Shown piece by piece: positions 27,636 through 36,649 of a DNA stretch of 64,000 bases (position 1 is its first letter; each line of letters begins with the position of its first letter). The stretch is from assembly GCF_050589705.1 (NCBI RefSeq), contig NZ_JBNGOT010000009.1, positions 1 through 64,000 on the forward strand, read 5' to 3'. A program made the translations under genes and the position numbers. The DNA is from Sunxiuqinia rutila. Its GTDB lineage: Bacteria > Bacteroidota > Bacteroidia > Bacteroidales > Prolixibacteraceae. The notes under the pieces were generated by a model. The model worked only from the letters and a program-made list of their open reading frames with translations, searched no databases and was not told the origin of the DNA.

Positions 27636-27790
27636 TATTGGCAGGTCTTCTGACTTACTCATCTTATGCACCTTCCCGTTATTCACAGTGGTTTGTTTCG
27701 CATAAGACCTTCGCGAGCTTACAGCAGCGGGTCTGTTCAGGATTCTCACCTGATTCCCTCTTAGCTATGCAAATGCATAGCACCAACAAT
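27636..27790 (-). promoter_or_regulatory. Cobalamin riboswitch
   Basis: The minus strand carries the class hallmarks. The hairpin GCTATGC/GCATAGC is followed by GAGGGAATCAGGTGAGAATC, then the GACCCGCTGCTGTAA segment, and the B12 box GTCAGAAGACCTGCCAATA (27654-27636). These correspond to the GGTG core, the CCCGC-CTGTA core and the conserved 3' B12 box of the adenosylcobalamin aptamer. It precedes the btuB-like gene by 125 nt, which must hold the expression platform. Confidence 0.95.
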
Positions 27791-27794
27791 GCGA

Positions 27795-27802
27795 CAAAAG
27801 TA
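27795..27802 (-). promoter_or_regulatory. -7 promoter element for the B12 operon
   Basis: TACTTTTG on the minus strand fits the Bacteroidota -7 consensus TAnnTTTG and lies directly upstream of the riboswitch 5' end. I see no good TTTG at -33. Confidence 0.5.
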
Positions 27803-27985
27803 TGTATTATTTTAATAAAAGTAACCGTTCGACAAGAAATTAGGCCTCCTTTTTCTCAAACGACAATTTATTATCTCCCTAGTGCACTCAAATACAGCGC
27901 TCCGAAGACAACATACAATCGAAAGCAATCCAACAAATCTTAACTTCAAGCCCGGAACGTTTAAAACCCGGCAACATGTGTTATT

Positions 27986-28516
27986 TTGGGAACAGTCAGT
28001 TACCAGGCAGTCAACCTGACGGGAGGCTGGGGCGACCATAACTTTTGGCATGGTGGCGCACGCTTATTTTACTCGTTCCTGGCAAGTCTGTTGGTTTACC
28101 GCTACAACTGGATCATCAAAAACAAACCAGGATTCATCGGTTTAAGCATCCTTTTGTCACTCACATTTATAATGCCTTTCTTCCCACAGAACTGGCTTGC
28201 AGAGTTGCTTGTGATTGTCCTTATTTTCCCACTTCTTGTTTCACTTGGTGCTGGCTCAAGCTTGTCGCCAAAAATGGAGAAAGCATGCATCTTTTCAGGA
28301 AAGTATATCTTACCCGCTCTATATGACCCACGATGTAGCTATCTGGATTTTGGGGAACTATTTCTCACAGACCAATCCGGACAAAACAGAGCAACTTTGG
28401 TTATTACCATAGGCACTATTCTGCTGGTTGGCCTTAGCTACCTGATCAAGATTGCCTTTGATACCCCAGTACGGAATTACCTGAATGCCAAAAGCAGAAA
28501 GCATCTGAACTCCTAG
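27986..28516 (+). pseudogene. Acyltransferase 3 family remnant (5' truncated, two frameshifts)
   Basis: The remaining sequence corresponds to the C-terminal half of an acyltransferase-3 membrane protein (usual length about 350-400 residues). GGWGDHNFWHGGARLFYSF and several membrane helices are read in one frame. The motif ISYPLYMTH followed by DVAIWILGNYF then appears in the frame one base over (about 28300-28400), and the first frame returns with LLVGLSYLIKIAFDTPVRNY. Two compensating indels thus replace a conserved stretch of about 33 residues by unrelated residues. There is no ATG, and the N-terminal half, which bears the catalytic His in this family, is absent. It is probably non-functional. 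Confidence 0.8.
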
Positions 28517-28540
28517 TTTTGAGCAATATTACGACAGCAT

Positions 28541-28580
28541 AAAAAAAGGGAGAACTATTAATAGTTCTCCCTTTTTCTTT
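28541..28580. terminator. Bidirectional terminator
   Basis: AAAAAAGGGAGAACTATT pairs with AATAGTTCTCCCTTTTT almost perfectly, giving a long stem with T tracts on both strands. It lies between the acyltransferase remnant and the DUF1080 gene, which converge. Confidence 0.85.
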
Positions 28581-28593
28581 AATTATTGCAATA

Positions 28594-29346
28594 CTACAAT
28601 TCCCGAATCCAAATATTGCGAAAACTCACTGGGTTGCCATGATCCTGTAAGATAATCGGACCATCGCCATGTGGCTTCACGGCATATTCCGGAATGCCGA
28701 TGTATTCAGTTGGACCACGAACAATGACATTGTTTTGTACCAACACCCCATTGTGAATTAAAGTAATCCGCGGATGTGTAAAATAGGTTCCATCAGCGTT
28801 AAAGCGTGGGGCCGTATAAATAATATCATACGTTTGCCACTCGCCCGGTCCTTTGCAGGCATTCACCAAAGGCGCATGCTGTTTGTAAACACTCCCGGCC
28901 TGGCCATTCCGATAGGTGCGATTGTTGTAATTATCCAACACCTGCACTTCGTAAATGCCCTGTAAAAAGACGCCACTGTTGCCACGCCCCTGGCTTTCGC
29001 TCACCACTTCGGCTGGCGACCGCCACTCCAGGTGTAACTGAAAATCTTTAAACTGACGCTTGGTCTTAATGATACCAGTGCCGCCCTTCACTGTTGCAAC
29101 ACCATTCTCAAAATCCCAGCCCGGCTCTTCGCCATTCCCATTGGTCCATTCATAGCCAAAAGCCTGTTCAGCTCCTAACAGCACAATGGCATCCGAGGGT
29201 GCATCCATCGGTTTTTCGCCAGGTGTCACAACGGGCACTTCCGGATCCCAAATTTCAGTCATTTCAGGCACCATTGCTGGTCGTTCTTCCTGGGCAAACA
29301 CGCTCATGCTCATCAATACGAGTAGTACGAATACTAATTCTCTCAT
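28594..29346 (-). CDS. DUF1080 (3-keto-disaccharide hydrolase-like) secreted protein
   Basis: This 250-residue secreted protein has a signal peptide (MRELVFVLLVLMSMSVFAQ). One concanavalin-like DUF1080 domain occupies about 50-250, with FKDFQLHLEWRSP, GRGNSGVFLQGIYEVQVLDN and the terminal PVSFRNIWIREL. Some relatives hydrolyse 3-keto-glycosides; others bind glycans. No dehydrogenase partner is nearby, so the substrate is open. It lies 27 bp after the phosphohexomutase gene in the same direction and may be its operon tail. Confidence 0.87.
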   Translation of the reverse strand: MRELVFVLLVLMSMSVFAQEERPAMVPEMTEIWDPEVPVVTPGEKPMDAPSDAIVLLGAEQAFGYEWTNGNGEEPGWDFENGVATVKGGTGIIKTKRQFKDFQLHLEWRSPAEVVSESQGRGNSGVFLQGIYEVQVLDNYNNRTYRNGQAGSVYKQHAPLVNACKGPGEWQTYDIIYTAPRFNADGTYFTHPRITLIHNGVLVQNNVIVRGPTEYIGIPEYAVKPHGDGPIILQDHGNPVSFRNIWIREL

Positions 29347-29373
29347 GGTTTATTCAAGTTTAGGTTAAAAAAA

Positions 29374-31122
29374 TTACAGGTTTAGTTGTTGCATAATCGC
29401 GTCTATTTTTTCTTCAGCCAACAGCTCGACCGTATCAAACTCTTCGCGACTATTAAGCTGCCCGGCCACTTCAAAATAGAATTTAATTTTGGGCTCAGTG
29501 CCCGACGGACGCACCGAAATCTTGGTTCCGTCTTCCGTGAAAAACTGCAGCACATTGGACGTAATTTTCTGATCGATTTTCTTGCTTTCACCACTAAGCA
29601 AGTTTCGCTCTGTCAAGTCTGCATAGTCTTTCACGATTTTCATCAAACCACCACCCAATGATTTGGGAGGATTGGTCCGAAAATCAACCATCATCTGCTG
29701 AATTTCTTCGGCTCCGGTTTTTCCCGGACGAACGATGTATTTCATTTTTTCCTTGGAATAGCCATATTCCAGGTAAATATCTTTAAGCAATTCGAACAAG
29801 GTTTTGCCTTGATCTTTAGCCCAGGCTGTAATTTCAGCCATCAGTGCACACGAAGAAACCGCGTCTTTATCACGCACAAAATCGGCAGGCATAAAACCAA
29901 AGCTTTCCTCGCCTCCACCAATGTATTTCTTCACACCTTCGTTTTCACGAATCACTTCGGCAATGTATTTAAAGCCGGTATACACATCAAAAAATTCGAT
30001 GCCATTTTTCTGGGCAATTTCAGCAATCTTCTCTGTTGAAACGATGGTTTTAACAATAAATTCATTGCCTTCCAGCGCCTTGTTTTCCTTCATCCGGGTG
30101 ATGAGGTAATAGATAAACAACAAAGCCGTTTGGTTACCATTGATGATGAAAAATTCGCCTTTGTCATTTTTCACAGCCACACCAATCCGGTCAGCATCCG
30201 GATCCGAAGCCATCACCACATCGGCATCCACCTCATAGCCTTTTTTCATGGCCATTTCCATAGCAGCCGGCTCTTCCGGGTTTGGCGAAACCACCGTTGG
30301 GAAATCACCACTCACCACATCCTGCTCAGGTACATTGATGATGTTTTCGAAACCAAAAGCACGCAAAGCCTGAGGAATCAGCTTCACCCCAGTTCCATGA
30401 ATCGGGGTGTAAACAATTTTCAGATCCTTGTATTTTTGAATGATTTCGGGGGCCAGCGAAACAGTTTTCACTTTCTCGATGAATTTATTGTCCATCGCCT
30501 CACCCAAAATCTCAATCAACTCTTTATTGCCTTCAAATTGAATATCTTCCACCTTTACTTGCTGCACCTCATGAATAACATTCACATCATGCGGCCCAAC
30601 AATTTGAGAACCATCTTCCCAGTAGGCTTTATAACCATTGTATTCTTTCGGATTATGCGAAGCGGTCAGGATAATACCGCTTTGACAGCCCAATTCGCGG
30701 ATGGCAAACGAAAGCTCCGGCGTTGGACGCAAATCTTCAAACAAATACACCTTAATTCCGTTGGCAGCAAAAATACCGGCACTTTTTTCGGCAAACAACC
30801 GGCTGTTGTTCCGGCAATCGTAACCAATAGCCACCTTTATCTGCTCCAATCCGGCAAATTCTTTTTTCAGGTAATTGCTCAATCCTTGTGTAGCAGCACC
30901 TACGGTATAAATATTCATTCGATTCGAGCCGGCTCCCATAATCCCCCTTAATCCACCGGTTCCAAACTCCAGATCCCGGTAAAAGGAGTCAATCAATTCG
31001 GTTTTGTCTTCCTGCTCAAGCATGCGTTTTACTTCATCCCTTGTTGCTTGGTCATACACCTCGCTTAACCAGGTTTTTGCTTTACTAACAACTGCGTCCA
31101 GAACTTCGTTATTTGTTGCCAT
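29374..31122 (-). CDS. Phosphoglucomutase/phosphomannomutase
   Basis: This 582-residue alpha-D-phosphohexomutase interconverts hexose 6- and 1-phosphates. All four family signatures are present: the phosphoserine loop TASHNPKEYNGYK with Ser155, the metal-binding DPDADR, the sugar-binding GGGEESFG and the phosphate-binding RPSGTEPKIKFYF. The length and the early FGTGGLRG match the large PgcA-like phosphoglucomutase type. Located 6 bp after rfbD and downstream of rfbC-rfbA, it can supply glucose 1-phosphate for the dTDP-sugar pathway encoded by its neighbours. Confidence 0.93.
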   Translation of the reverse strand: MATNNEVLDAVVSKAKTWLSEVYDQATRDEVKRMLEQEDKTELIDSFYRDLEFGTGGLRGIMGAGSNRMNIYTVGAATQGLSNYLKKEFAGLEQIKVAIGYDCRNNSRLFAEKSAGIFAANGIKVYLFEDLRPTPELSFAIRELGCQSGIILTASHNPKEYNGYKAYWEDGSQIVGPHDVNVIHEVQQVKVEDIQFEGNKELIEILGEAMDNKFIEKVKTVSLAPEIIQKYKDLKIVYTPIHGTGVKLIPQALRAFGFENIINVPEQDVVSGDFPTVVSPNPEEPAAMEMAMKKGYEVDADVVMASDPDADRIGVAVKNDKGEFFIINGNQTALLFIYYLITRMKENKALEGNEFIVKTIVSTEKIAEIAQKNGIEFFDVYTGFKYIAEVIRENEGVKKYIGGGEESFGFMPADFVRDKDAVSSCALMAEITAWAKDQGKTLFELLKDIYLEYGYSKEKMKYIVRPGKTGAEEIQQMMVDFRTNPPKSLGGGLMKIVKDYADLTERNLLSGESKKIDQKITSNVLQFFTEDGTKISVRPSGTEPKIKFYFEVAGQLNSREEFDTVELLAEEKIDAIMQQLNL

Positions 31123-31128
31123 CTCTTT

Positions 31129-32001
31129 CTATTTTTTTAGTTCGGTAATACATTTTTTCAGGCTGTCGCGCCAATATGGAATCTGAACCCCAAAAATACG
31201 CTTAATTTTGGATTTATTCAGCACACTGTAGGGCGGACGGGCTGCCGGCGTTGGGTATTCTTCCGTAGCAATTGGATGAACATGGCAGGAAATTCCCGCC
31301 AATTCGTGTATGGCCTTGGCAAAATCGTACCAACTACACACGCCTTCATTGGAATAGTGGTAGATTCCCGGCTTCCAGTCACAAAGTTTATTTTCAGTTT
31401 TTGAAATAATTGTTAAAATCACCTCTGCCAAATCATCGGCATAAGTTGGTGTTCCTACCTGGTCGCATACCACCCGAAGTTTATCGCGCTCCTCGCCCAG
31501 CTTCACCATGGTTTTCAAAAAGTTTTTACCGTGAATGGAATACAACCACGAAGTCCGGATTACCAGCGATGATGGGGCTTCTTTGAGCAATGCAATTTCC
31601 CCATTCAGTTTGCTTTTGCCATAAACCGACTCAGGATTCACCAAATCGTTTTCGGTGTAGGGTGTATAGGAAGTTCCGTCAAACACATAGTCGGTTGAAA
31701 CATGAATCACTCTTGCCTGATGCTTCTGCCCCACTTTTCCGAGGTAAGCCGGAACTTTAGTATTAATCAACCGTGCTAAATCAGCTTCTTTCTCCGCAAT
31801 ATCAACAGCCGTGTAAGCTGCGCAGTTGATGATATAAGCAGGCTTTTCCGTTTCAACAAACATCGCCACAGCGGCCTGGTTGGTTAAATCCAACTCCTGG
31901 ATGTCTGTAAACAAAAACTCAAATTCATTGTAATTGGCTGCCAGTGCTTTAATTGCTGCCCCTAACTGACCATCGGCTCCTGTAACTAGAATTTTTTTCA
32001 T
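31129..32001 (-). CDS. rfbD: dTDP-4-dehydrorhamnose reductase
   Basis: This 290-residue short-chain dehydrogenase carries out the last step of dTDP-L-rhamnose synthesis. It has an N-terminal nucleotide-binding loop (VTGADGQLG, 6-14), the INCAAYTAVDIAEKE segment, the catalytic Tyr-x3-Lys in VYGKSKLNGE and the STDYVFDG motif, all typical of RfbD/RmlD. It lies 3 bp after rfbC and shares its transcript. Mannose-derived sugars are unlikely because the adjacent genes are the rhamnose epimerase and thymidylyltransferase. Confidence 0.94.
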   Translation of the reverse strand: MKKILVTGADGQLGAAIKALAANYNEFEFLFTDIQELDLTNQAAVAMFVETEKPAYIINCAAYTAVDIAEKEADLARLINTKVPAYLGKVGQKHQARVIHVSTDYVFDGTSYTPYTENDLVNPESVYGKSKLNGEIALLKEAPSSLVIRTSWLYSIHGKNFLKTMVKLGEERDKLRVVCDQVGTPTYADDLAEVILTIISKTENKLCDWKPGIYHYSNEGVCSWYDFAKAIHELAGISCHVHPIATEEYPTPAARPPYSVLNKSKIKRIFGVQIPYWRDSLKKCITELKK

Positions 32002-32004
32002 AGC

Positions 32005-32553
32005 TTAGAAATTGTATTCGGCATCCCGAAACAAGGGATTCGCCTGATCTTTTTCTGAAATTAATGCCTCTTGCTTGTCAATCCGCCAATCAATTTGCAA
32101 TTCCGGGTCGTTGTATGAAATCCCCCGTTCCGACTGTGGATGATAATACCCATCACACTTATACGCAAAAACGGCTGTCTCGCTCAACACCGAAAAGCCA
32201 TGCGCAAATCCGCGAGGCACATAAAATTGTTTCTTGTTTTCACCGCTTAACTCCACGCCATACCATTGTCCAAAAGTGGGCGAATCCTTGCGCAAATCAA
32301 CCGCCACATCAAATACAGTACCTTCAATAACCCGAACCAGTTTGGCCTGTGCATACGGGGCCAGCTGGTAATGCAAACCACGAATAACCCCTCGCGAGGA
32401 TTTCGATTCGTTATCCTGCACAAAAGGCCGGTCTATGCCTGCCTTTACGAGTTCTTTAGCGTTAAATGTTTCTAAAAAATAACCCCGTTCATCCTGAAAT
32501 ACGCGGGGTGTTAAGACCAATAGCCCGGCTATTGGTGTTTCTGTAATTTCCAT
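32005..32553 (-). CDS. rfbC: dTDP-4-dehydrorhamnose 3,5-epimerase
   Basis: This 182-residue cupin epimerase makes dTDP-4-keto-L-rhamnose. Conserved features are FQDERGYFLETFN, the catalytic-His segment GVIRGLHYQ, and the VFDVAVDLRKDSPTFGQW and FYVPRGFAHGFSVLS stretches. Length and motifs are standard. It lies between rfbA and rfbD with very short gaps. Confidence 0.95.
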   Translation of the reverse strand: MEITETPIAGLLVLTPRVFQDERGYFLETFNAKELVKAGIDRPFVQDNESKSSRGVIRGLHYQLAPYAQAKLVRVIEGTVFDVAVDLRKDSPTFGQWYGVELSGENKKQFYVPRGFAHGFSVLSETAVFAYKCDGYYHPQSERGISYNDPELQIDWRIDKQEALISEKDQANPLFRDAEYNF

Positions 32554-32568
32554 GAATTCAAATTCTGT

Positions 32569-33450
32569 TTAAAACGATGCAATTTTCTTATGAGCCAAAT
32601 TGTATAAATATTGACCGTATTGGTTTTTCATCAAAGGTTCGGCCAGTTTCAGCAACTGTTCTTTGTCGATATATCCCTTTTTGAATGCAATTTCTTCAAG
32701 ACATGACACTTTTAAGCCTTGGCGCTGCTCAATGGTAGCGATGAAGTTGGAAGCCTGCAACAAACTATCGTGCGTACCAGTGTCCAGCCAGGCAAATCCC
32801 CGTCCAAGCAGCTGCACCTTCAGCCGTTGCTCTTCCAGGTAAAGCCGGTTAAGGTCGGTAATCTCATACTCCCCGCGGGCGGATGGCCTCAACGACTTGG
32901 CCTTTTCAACCACATCGTTGGAATAAAAGTACAAGCCGGTTACGGCATAGTTTGATTTAGGCTCTTTGGGTTTCTCCTCCACTGAAAGCACCTGTCCCTG
33001 CTCATCAAAATCAACCACGCCATAGCGCTCCGGATCGTTCACGTAATACCCAAACACCAAAGCGCCATCTTCCAGCTCACCAGCCTCAGTCAATATCTGG
33101 CTGAAATTGTATCCATAGAAGATGTTATCGCCTAAAATCAGACACACCTGGTCATCACCAATAAATTCTTCGCCAATCACAAAGGCCTGGGCCAATCCAT
33201 CGGGTGAAGGCTGAACTGCGTAACTTAGCTGAATACCAAACTGTGAACCATCGCCCAGCAAATCTTCATACAAAGGAATATCCTGGGGCGTTGAAATAAT
33301 CAAAATTTCGCGAATACCTGCCAACATCAAAACCGACAACGGGTAATAAATCATCGGTTTATCGTAAACCGGAATAATTTGTTTTGAAATCGATTTCGTA
33401 ATTGGATATAAACGTGTACCGGAACCTCCGGCCAAAATAATGCCTTTCAT
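32569..33450 (-). CDS. rfbA: Glucose-1-phosphate thymidylyltransferase
   Basis: This 293-residue nucleotidyltransferase makes dTDP-glucose from dTTP and glucose 1-phosphate. The N-terminal signature GIILAGGSGTRLYPITKSIS is followed by KQIIPVYDKPMIYYPLSVLM; the metal-binding LGDNIFYG and the EEKPKEPKSNYAVTGLYFY sugar site are also present. All are typical of RfbA/RmlA. It lies 1 bp after the NAD-dependent epimerase gene. Neither a rfbB (4,6-dehydratase) gene nor a glycosyltransferase is adjacent. Confidence 0.96.
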   Translation of the reverse strand: MKGIILAGGSGTRLYPITKSISKQIIPVYDKPMIYYPLSVLMLAGIREILIISTPQDIPLYEDLLGDGSQFGIQLSYAVQPSPDGLAQAFVIGEEFIGDDQVCLILGDNIFYGYNFSQILTEAGELEDGALVFGYYVNDPERYGVVDFDEQGQVLSVEEKPKEPKSNYAVTGLYFYSNDVVEKAKSLRPSARGEYEITDLNRLYLEEQRLKVQLLGRGFAWLDTGTHDSLLQASNFIATIEQRQGLKVSCLEEIAFKKGYIDKEQLLKLAEPLMKNQYGQYLYNLAHKKIASF

Positions 33451-33451
33451 A

Positions 33452-34408
33452 CTAGCTTGTTTTTAATAATTCGTCAAAATAAGCAATTGTTTTCTGCAAA
33501 CCCTCTTCCAACTCCACTTTAGGCTGCCAGCCACCCAGCTTTTCCTTGGCCAGCGCTATGTCGGGCTGACGCTGAATCGGATCATCCTCCGGCAAGGGCA
33601 GATGAGTAATTCTGGAGCGGCTACCTGTCAGTGAAATAATTTTCTCAGCCAATTCCAACATGGTAAATTCATTGGGATTTCCAATATTAACCGGCCCGAT
33701 AAAATCCGGGGGCGTCTGCATCAGTCTTTTCAAACCATCAACCAAATCATCTACATATTGGAAACTACGACTTTGTGTACCATCACCAAAAATGGTAATA
33801 TTTTCATTGCGTAGTGCCTGAACAATGAAGTTGGAAACCACGCGTCCGTCGTCGGGCTCCATTTTAGGACCGTAAGTATTAAATATGCGAGCTATTTTTA
33901 TGACTACCTGGTTTTGTACATGATAATTTACAAATAAGGATTCCGCGCAACGCTTACCTTCATCATAGCACGAGCGGACACCAATCGGATTTACATTCCC
34001 CCAATACGATTCCGGCTGCGGATGCAGTTCCGGGTCACCATACACCTCGCTGGTCGAGGCCTGCAAAATCCTAGCATTAACACGCTTGGCCAGCCCGAGC
34101 ATATTAATCGAGCCCATTACCGAAGTTTTAATGGTTTTAATGGCATTTTGCTGATAGTGCACAGGCGAAGCCGGACAAGCCAGGTTGTAAATTTCGTCTA
34201 CTTCAATGTAAAAAGGCATAATCACATCGTGTCGTACCAGTTCGAAGTAAGGATTCTCCAACAGGTGAACCACTTTTTGTTTCGCCCCGGTGAAAAAATT
34301 ATCCAGACAAATTACCTCATTCCCTTCGGCCAACAGCTGCTCGCAAAGGTGCGAACCAATAAAACCAGCCCCTCCGGTCACCAAAATTCGTTTTTTCCGT
34401 CCGTCCAT
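33452..34408 (-). CDS. UDP-glucuronic acid decarboxylase (UDP-xylose synthase type)
   Basis: This 318-residue extended SDR enzyme has the NAD loop TGGAGFIG at 11-18. The family-specific motifs are YNLACPASPVHYQ, STSEVYGDPELHPQPE and the catalytic SCYDEGKRCAE; together with ARIFNTYGP they point to UDP-glucuronate decarboxylase, which forms UDP-xylose, rather than to dTDP-glucose 4,6-dehydratase, where the rfb cluster would usually place RfbB. It is first in the transcript and 1 bp from rfbA, so UDP-xylose and dTDP-rhamnose supply may be co-regulated for surface polysaccharide. Confidence 0.88.
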   Translation of the reverse strand: MDGRKKRILVTGGAGFIGSHLCEQLLAEGNEVICLDNFFTGAKQKVVHLLENPYFELVRHDVIMPFYIEVDEIYNLACPASPVHYQQNAIKTIKTSVMGSINMLGLAKRVNARILQASTSEVYGDPELHPQPESYWGNVNPIGVRSCYDEGKRCAESLFVNYHVQNQVVIKIARIFNTYGPKMEPDDGRVVSNFIVQALRNENITIFGDGTQSRSFQYVDDLVDGLKRLMQTPPDFIGPVNIGNPNEFTMLELAEKIISLTGSRSRITHLPLPEDDPIQRQPDIALAKEKLGGWQPKVELEEGLQKTIAYFDELLKTS

Positions 34409-34731
34409 TTTTATTTATTTTTCAACGATCCTTTAAGTCGCTTAACCAGCACGCAATCAAGCACTGTGTAGCACGCTATTCGGTAAAGCATACCAAAATA
34501 AGGAATTTAATCGATCCTAACCATAAAAAACCGGATGCAAAACTAAGCAGATCATCGAATTGTTAACGAATAAAACACCGGATAATTTGAAAAAACAGCA
34601 AGATCACAAAAAACTGCCCCCAAACATCCAAAAAAGAACTGAAAACCTTTGATTTAAAGCATATAAATCCTAATTTTGCGGCGCATTTTAACAAATATAA
34701 AGTCTAACTTATTAATTAATTGATTATTAGA
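34409..34731. other. Divergent intergenic region upstream of rpsA
   Basis: This AT-rich stretch of 323 bp lies between the divergent UDP-glucuronate decarboxylase and rpsA genes. Apart from the rpsA promoter (listed separately), I see no coding frame, hairpin or repeat. Confidence 0.6.
34648..34678 (+). promoter_or_regulatory. rpsA promoter
   Basis: TTTG at 34648-34651 and TAATTTTG at 34671-34678 are separated by 19 bp. This matches the Bacteroidota primary sigma factor consensus TTTG-N19-21-TAnnTTTG exactly. It lies about 54 bp before the rpsA ATG, leaving a leader of about 48 nt. Confidence 0.85.
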
Positions 34732-36603
34732 ATGACAGAAGAAAAAAAAGAGAACCTTGAGCAAAAGGAAGAACTCGAACAACCTCAGGTTGTAGAAAAC
34801 GCTCAGCAAGCTGAAGCTCCAGCCGTTGCTGAAACTGAAGAATTTGACTGGGATGCACTGGAAGCCGATGATGAAGGTTTTGCAGGTGCGAAAAAACAAG
34901 AATTAGTTGATCTTTACGACAACACTTTGAACACTGTTCAGGAAAAAGAAGTACTGGAAGGTACCGTTATTTCAATGAACAAACGCGAAGTAGTTGTTGA
35001 CATCGGCTACAAATCTGACGGTATTGTAAGCTTAAACGAATTCCGCTACAACCCTGAGTTGAAAGTTGGTGATTCAGTTGAAGTTTACGTTGAAAGTCTG
35101 GAAGACAAAAAAGGACAAATGATCCTGTCGCACAAAAAAGCACGTGCAGTCCGTTCTTGGGACCGTGTTAACGCTGCGCTGGATAACGACGAAATTATTA
35201 AAGGATACATCAAATGCCGCACGAAAGGTGGTATGATCGTTGACGTATTCGGAATTGAAGCTTTCTTGCCAGGTTCTCAAATTGATGTGAAACCAATCCG
35301 CGACTACGACATGTACGTGGGTAAAAACATGGAATTCAAAGTGGTTAAAATCAACCAGGAATTCCGTAACGTAGTGGTATCACACAAAGCATTGATTGAG
35401 GCTGAACTGGAACAACAGAAAAAAGAAATCATCTCTAAACTGGAGAAAGGCCAAGTATTGGAAGGAACTGTTAAAAACGTTACTTCTTATGGTGTATTCA
35501 TCGACTTGGGTGGTGTTGACGGATTGATCCACATTACTGACCTGAGCTGGGGACGTATTTCTCATCCGAACGAAATCGTAGAATTGGATCAAAAACTGAA
35601 CGTTGTAATCCTTGACTTCGATGATGACAAAAAACGAATTGCACTTGGCTTGAAACAATTGACTCCTCACCCATGGGATAACTTGGATGCTGAGTTGAAA
35701 GTTGGCGACAGCGTGAAAGGAAAAGTTGTGGTTATGGCTGACTACGGTGCGTTTGTTGAAATCGCTCCTGGAGTTGAAGGTCTGATCCACGTATCAGAAA
35801 TGAGCTGGTCACAGCACTTGCGCAGCGCTCAGGACTTCCTGAAAGTTGGCGACGAAGTAGAAGCTCAAATCCTGACATTGGACCGCGACGAGCGCAAGAT
35901 GTCACTGGGTATCAAACAACTGAAAAAAGATCCATGGCAAGAAGTGGATACTAAATTTGGTATCGGAACAAAACACAACGCTACAGTTCGCAACTTCACC
36001 AACTTTGGTGTATTTGTTGAGATCGAAGAAGGTGTTGACGGTTTGATCCACATTTCAGACTTGAGCTGGACGAAGAAAATCAAACACCCATCTGAGTTTA
36101 CTGCAATTGGTGCAGATATCGAAGTTGTTGTATTGGACATCGACAAAGACAACCGTCGCTTGAGCCTTGGCCACAAACAACTGGAAGAGAACCCATGGGA
36201 TGTGTTTGAAACAATTTTCTCTGTTGATTCAATCCACGAAGGTACCGTTGTTGAGTTGTTCGACAAAGGAGCTACAATCGCTCTTCCATACGGTGTTGAA
36301 GGATTCGCAACTCCTCGCCACCTGGTAAAAGAAGACGGTTCAAAAGCCAGCCTGGAAGAAAAACTGGATTTCAAAGTAATCGAATTCTCAAAAGCTGCCA
36401 AGCGTATCATTCTTTCTCACTCACGTGTATTCGAAGATGAGAAAAAAGGCGAAGACACAGCTAAGAAGAAAGCACAAAGCAAGCAAACTGCCAAAGCAAT
36501 GAAAGCAGTTAAAGATAGCCAGGAAAAAACAACTCTTGGTGACATCAGCGAGCTGGCTGCCTTGAAATCTCAGATGGAAGCTGAAGAGAACAAAGAAAAA
36601 TAG
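34732..36603 (+). CDS. rpsA: 30S ribosomal protein S1
   Basis: The ATG at 34732 (MTEEKKENLEQ) gives 623 residues; an in-frame TTG four codons upstream is less likely. An acidic N-terminal extension of about 60 residues is followed by six S1 OB-fold RNA-binding domains between about 70 and 570. Repeats 3-5 show the clear pattern GVFIDLGGVDGLIHITDLSW, GAFVEIAPGVEGLIHVSEMSW and GVFVEIEEGVDGLIHISDLSW. A charged Lys/Glu tail ends the protein. S1 binds mRNA on the small subunit and matters for initiation on the weak-Shine-Dalgarno messages of this phylum. Confidence 0.97.
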   Translation: MTEEKKENLEQKEELEQPQVVENAQQAEAPAVAETEEFDWDALEADDEGFAGAKKQELVDLYDNTLNTVQEKEVLEGTVISMNKREVVVDIGYKSDGIVSLNEFRYNPELKVGDSVEVYVESLEDKKGQMILSHKKARAVRSWDRVNAALDNDEIIKGYIKCRTKGGMIVDVFGIEAFLPGSQIDVKPIRDYDMYVGKNMEFKVVKINQEFRNVVVSHKALIEAELEQQKKEIISKLEKGQVLEGTVKNVTSYGVFIDLGGVDGLIHITDLSWGRISHPNEIVELDQKLNVVILDFDDDKKRIALGLKQLTPHPWDNLDAELKVGDSVKGKVVVMADYGAFVEIAPGVEGLIHVSEMSWSQHLRSAQDFLKVGDEVEAQILTLDRDERKMSLGIKQLKKDPWQEVDTKFGIGTKHNATVRNFTNFGVFVEIEEGVDGLIHISDLSWTKKIKHPSEFTAIGADIEVVVLDIDKDNRRLSLGHKQLEENPWDVFETIFSVDSIHEGTVVELFDKGATIALPYGVEGFATPRHLVKEDGSKASLEEKLDFKVIEFSKAAKRIILSHSRVFEDEKKGEDTAKKKAQSKQTAKAMKAVKDSQEKTTLGDISELAALKSQMEAEENKEK

Positions 36604-36649
36604 GCCGAACGCTATCGATCGTTTCAACATAAATTCATAATTTCGTTCC

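Noticed and set aside
27812..28051. Minus-strand frame upstream of the B12 riboswitch
   Set aside because: It opposes the acyltransferase remnant, has no domain-like sequence and overlaps the promoter region of the riboswitch.
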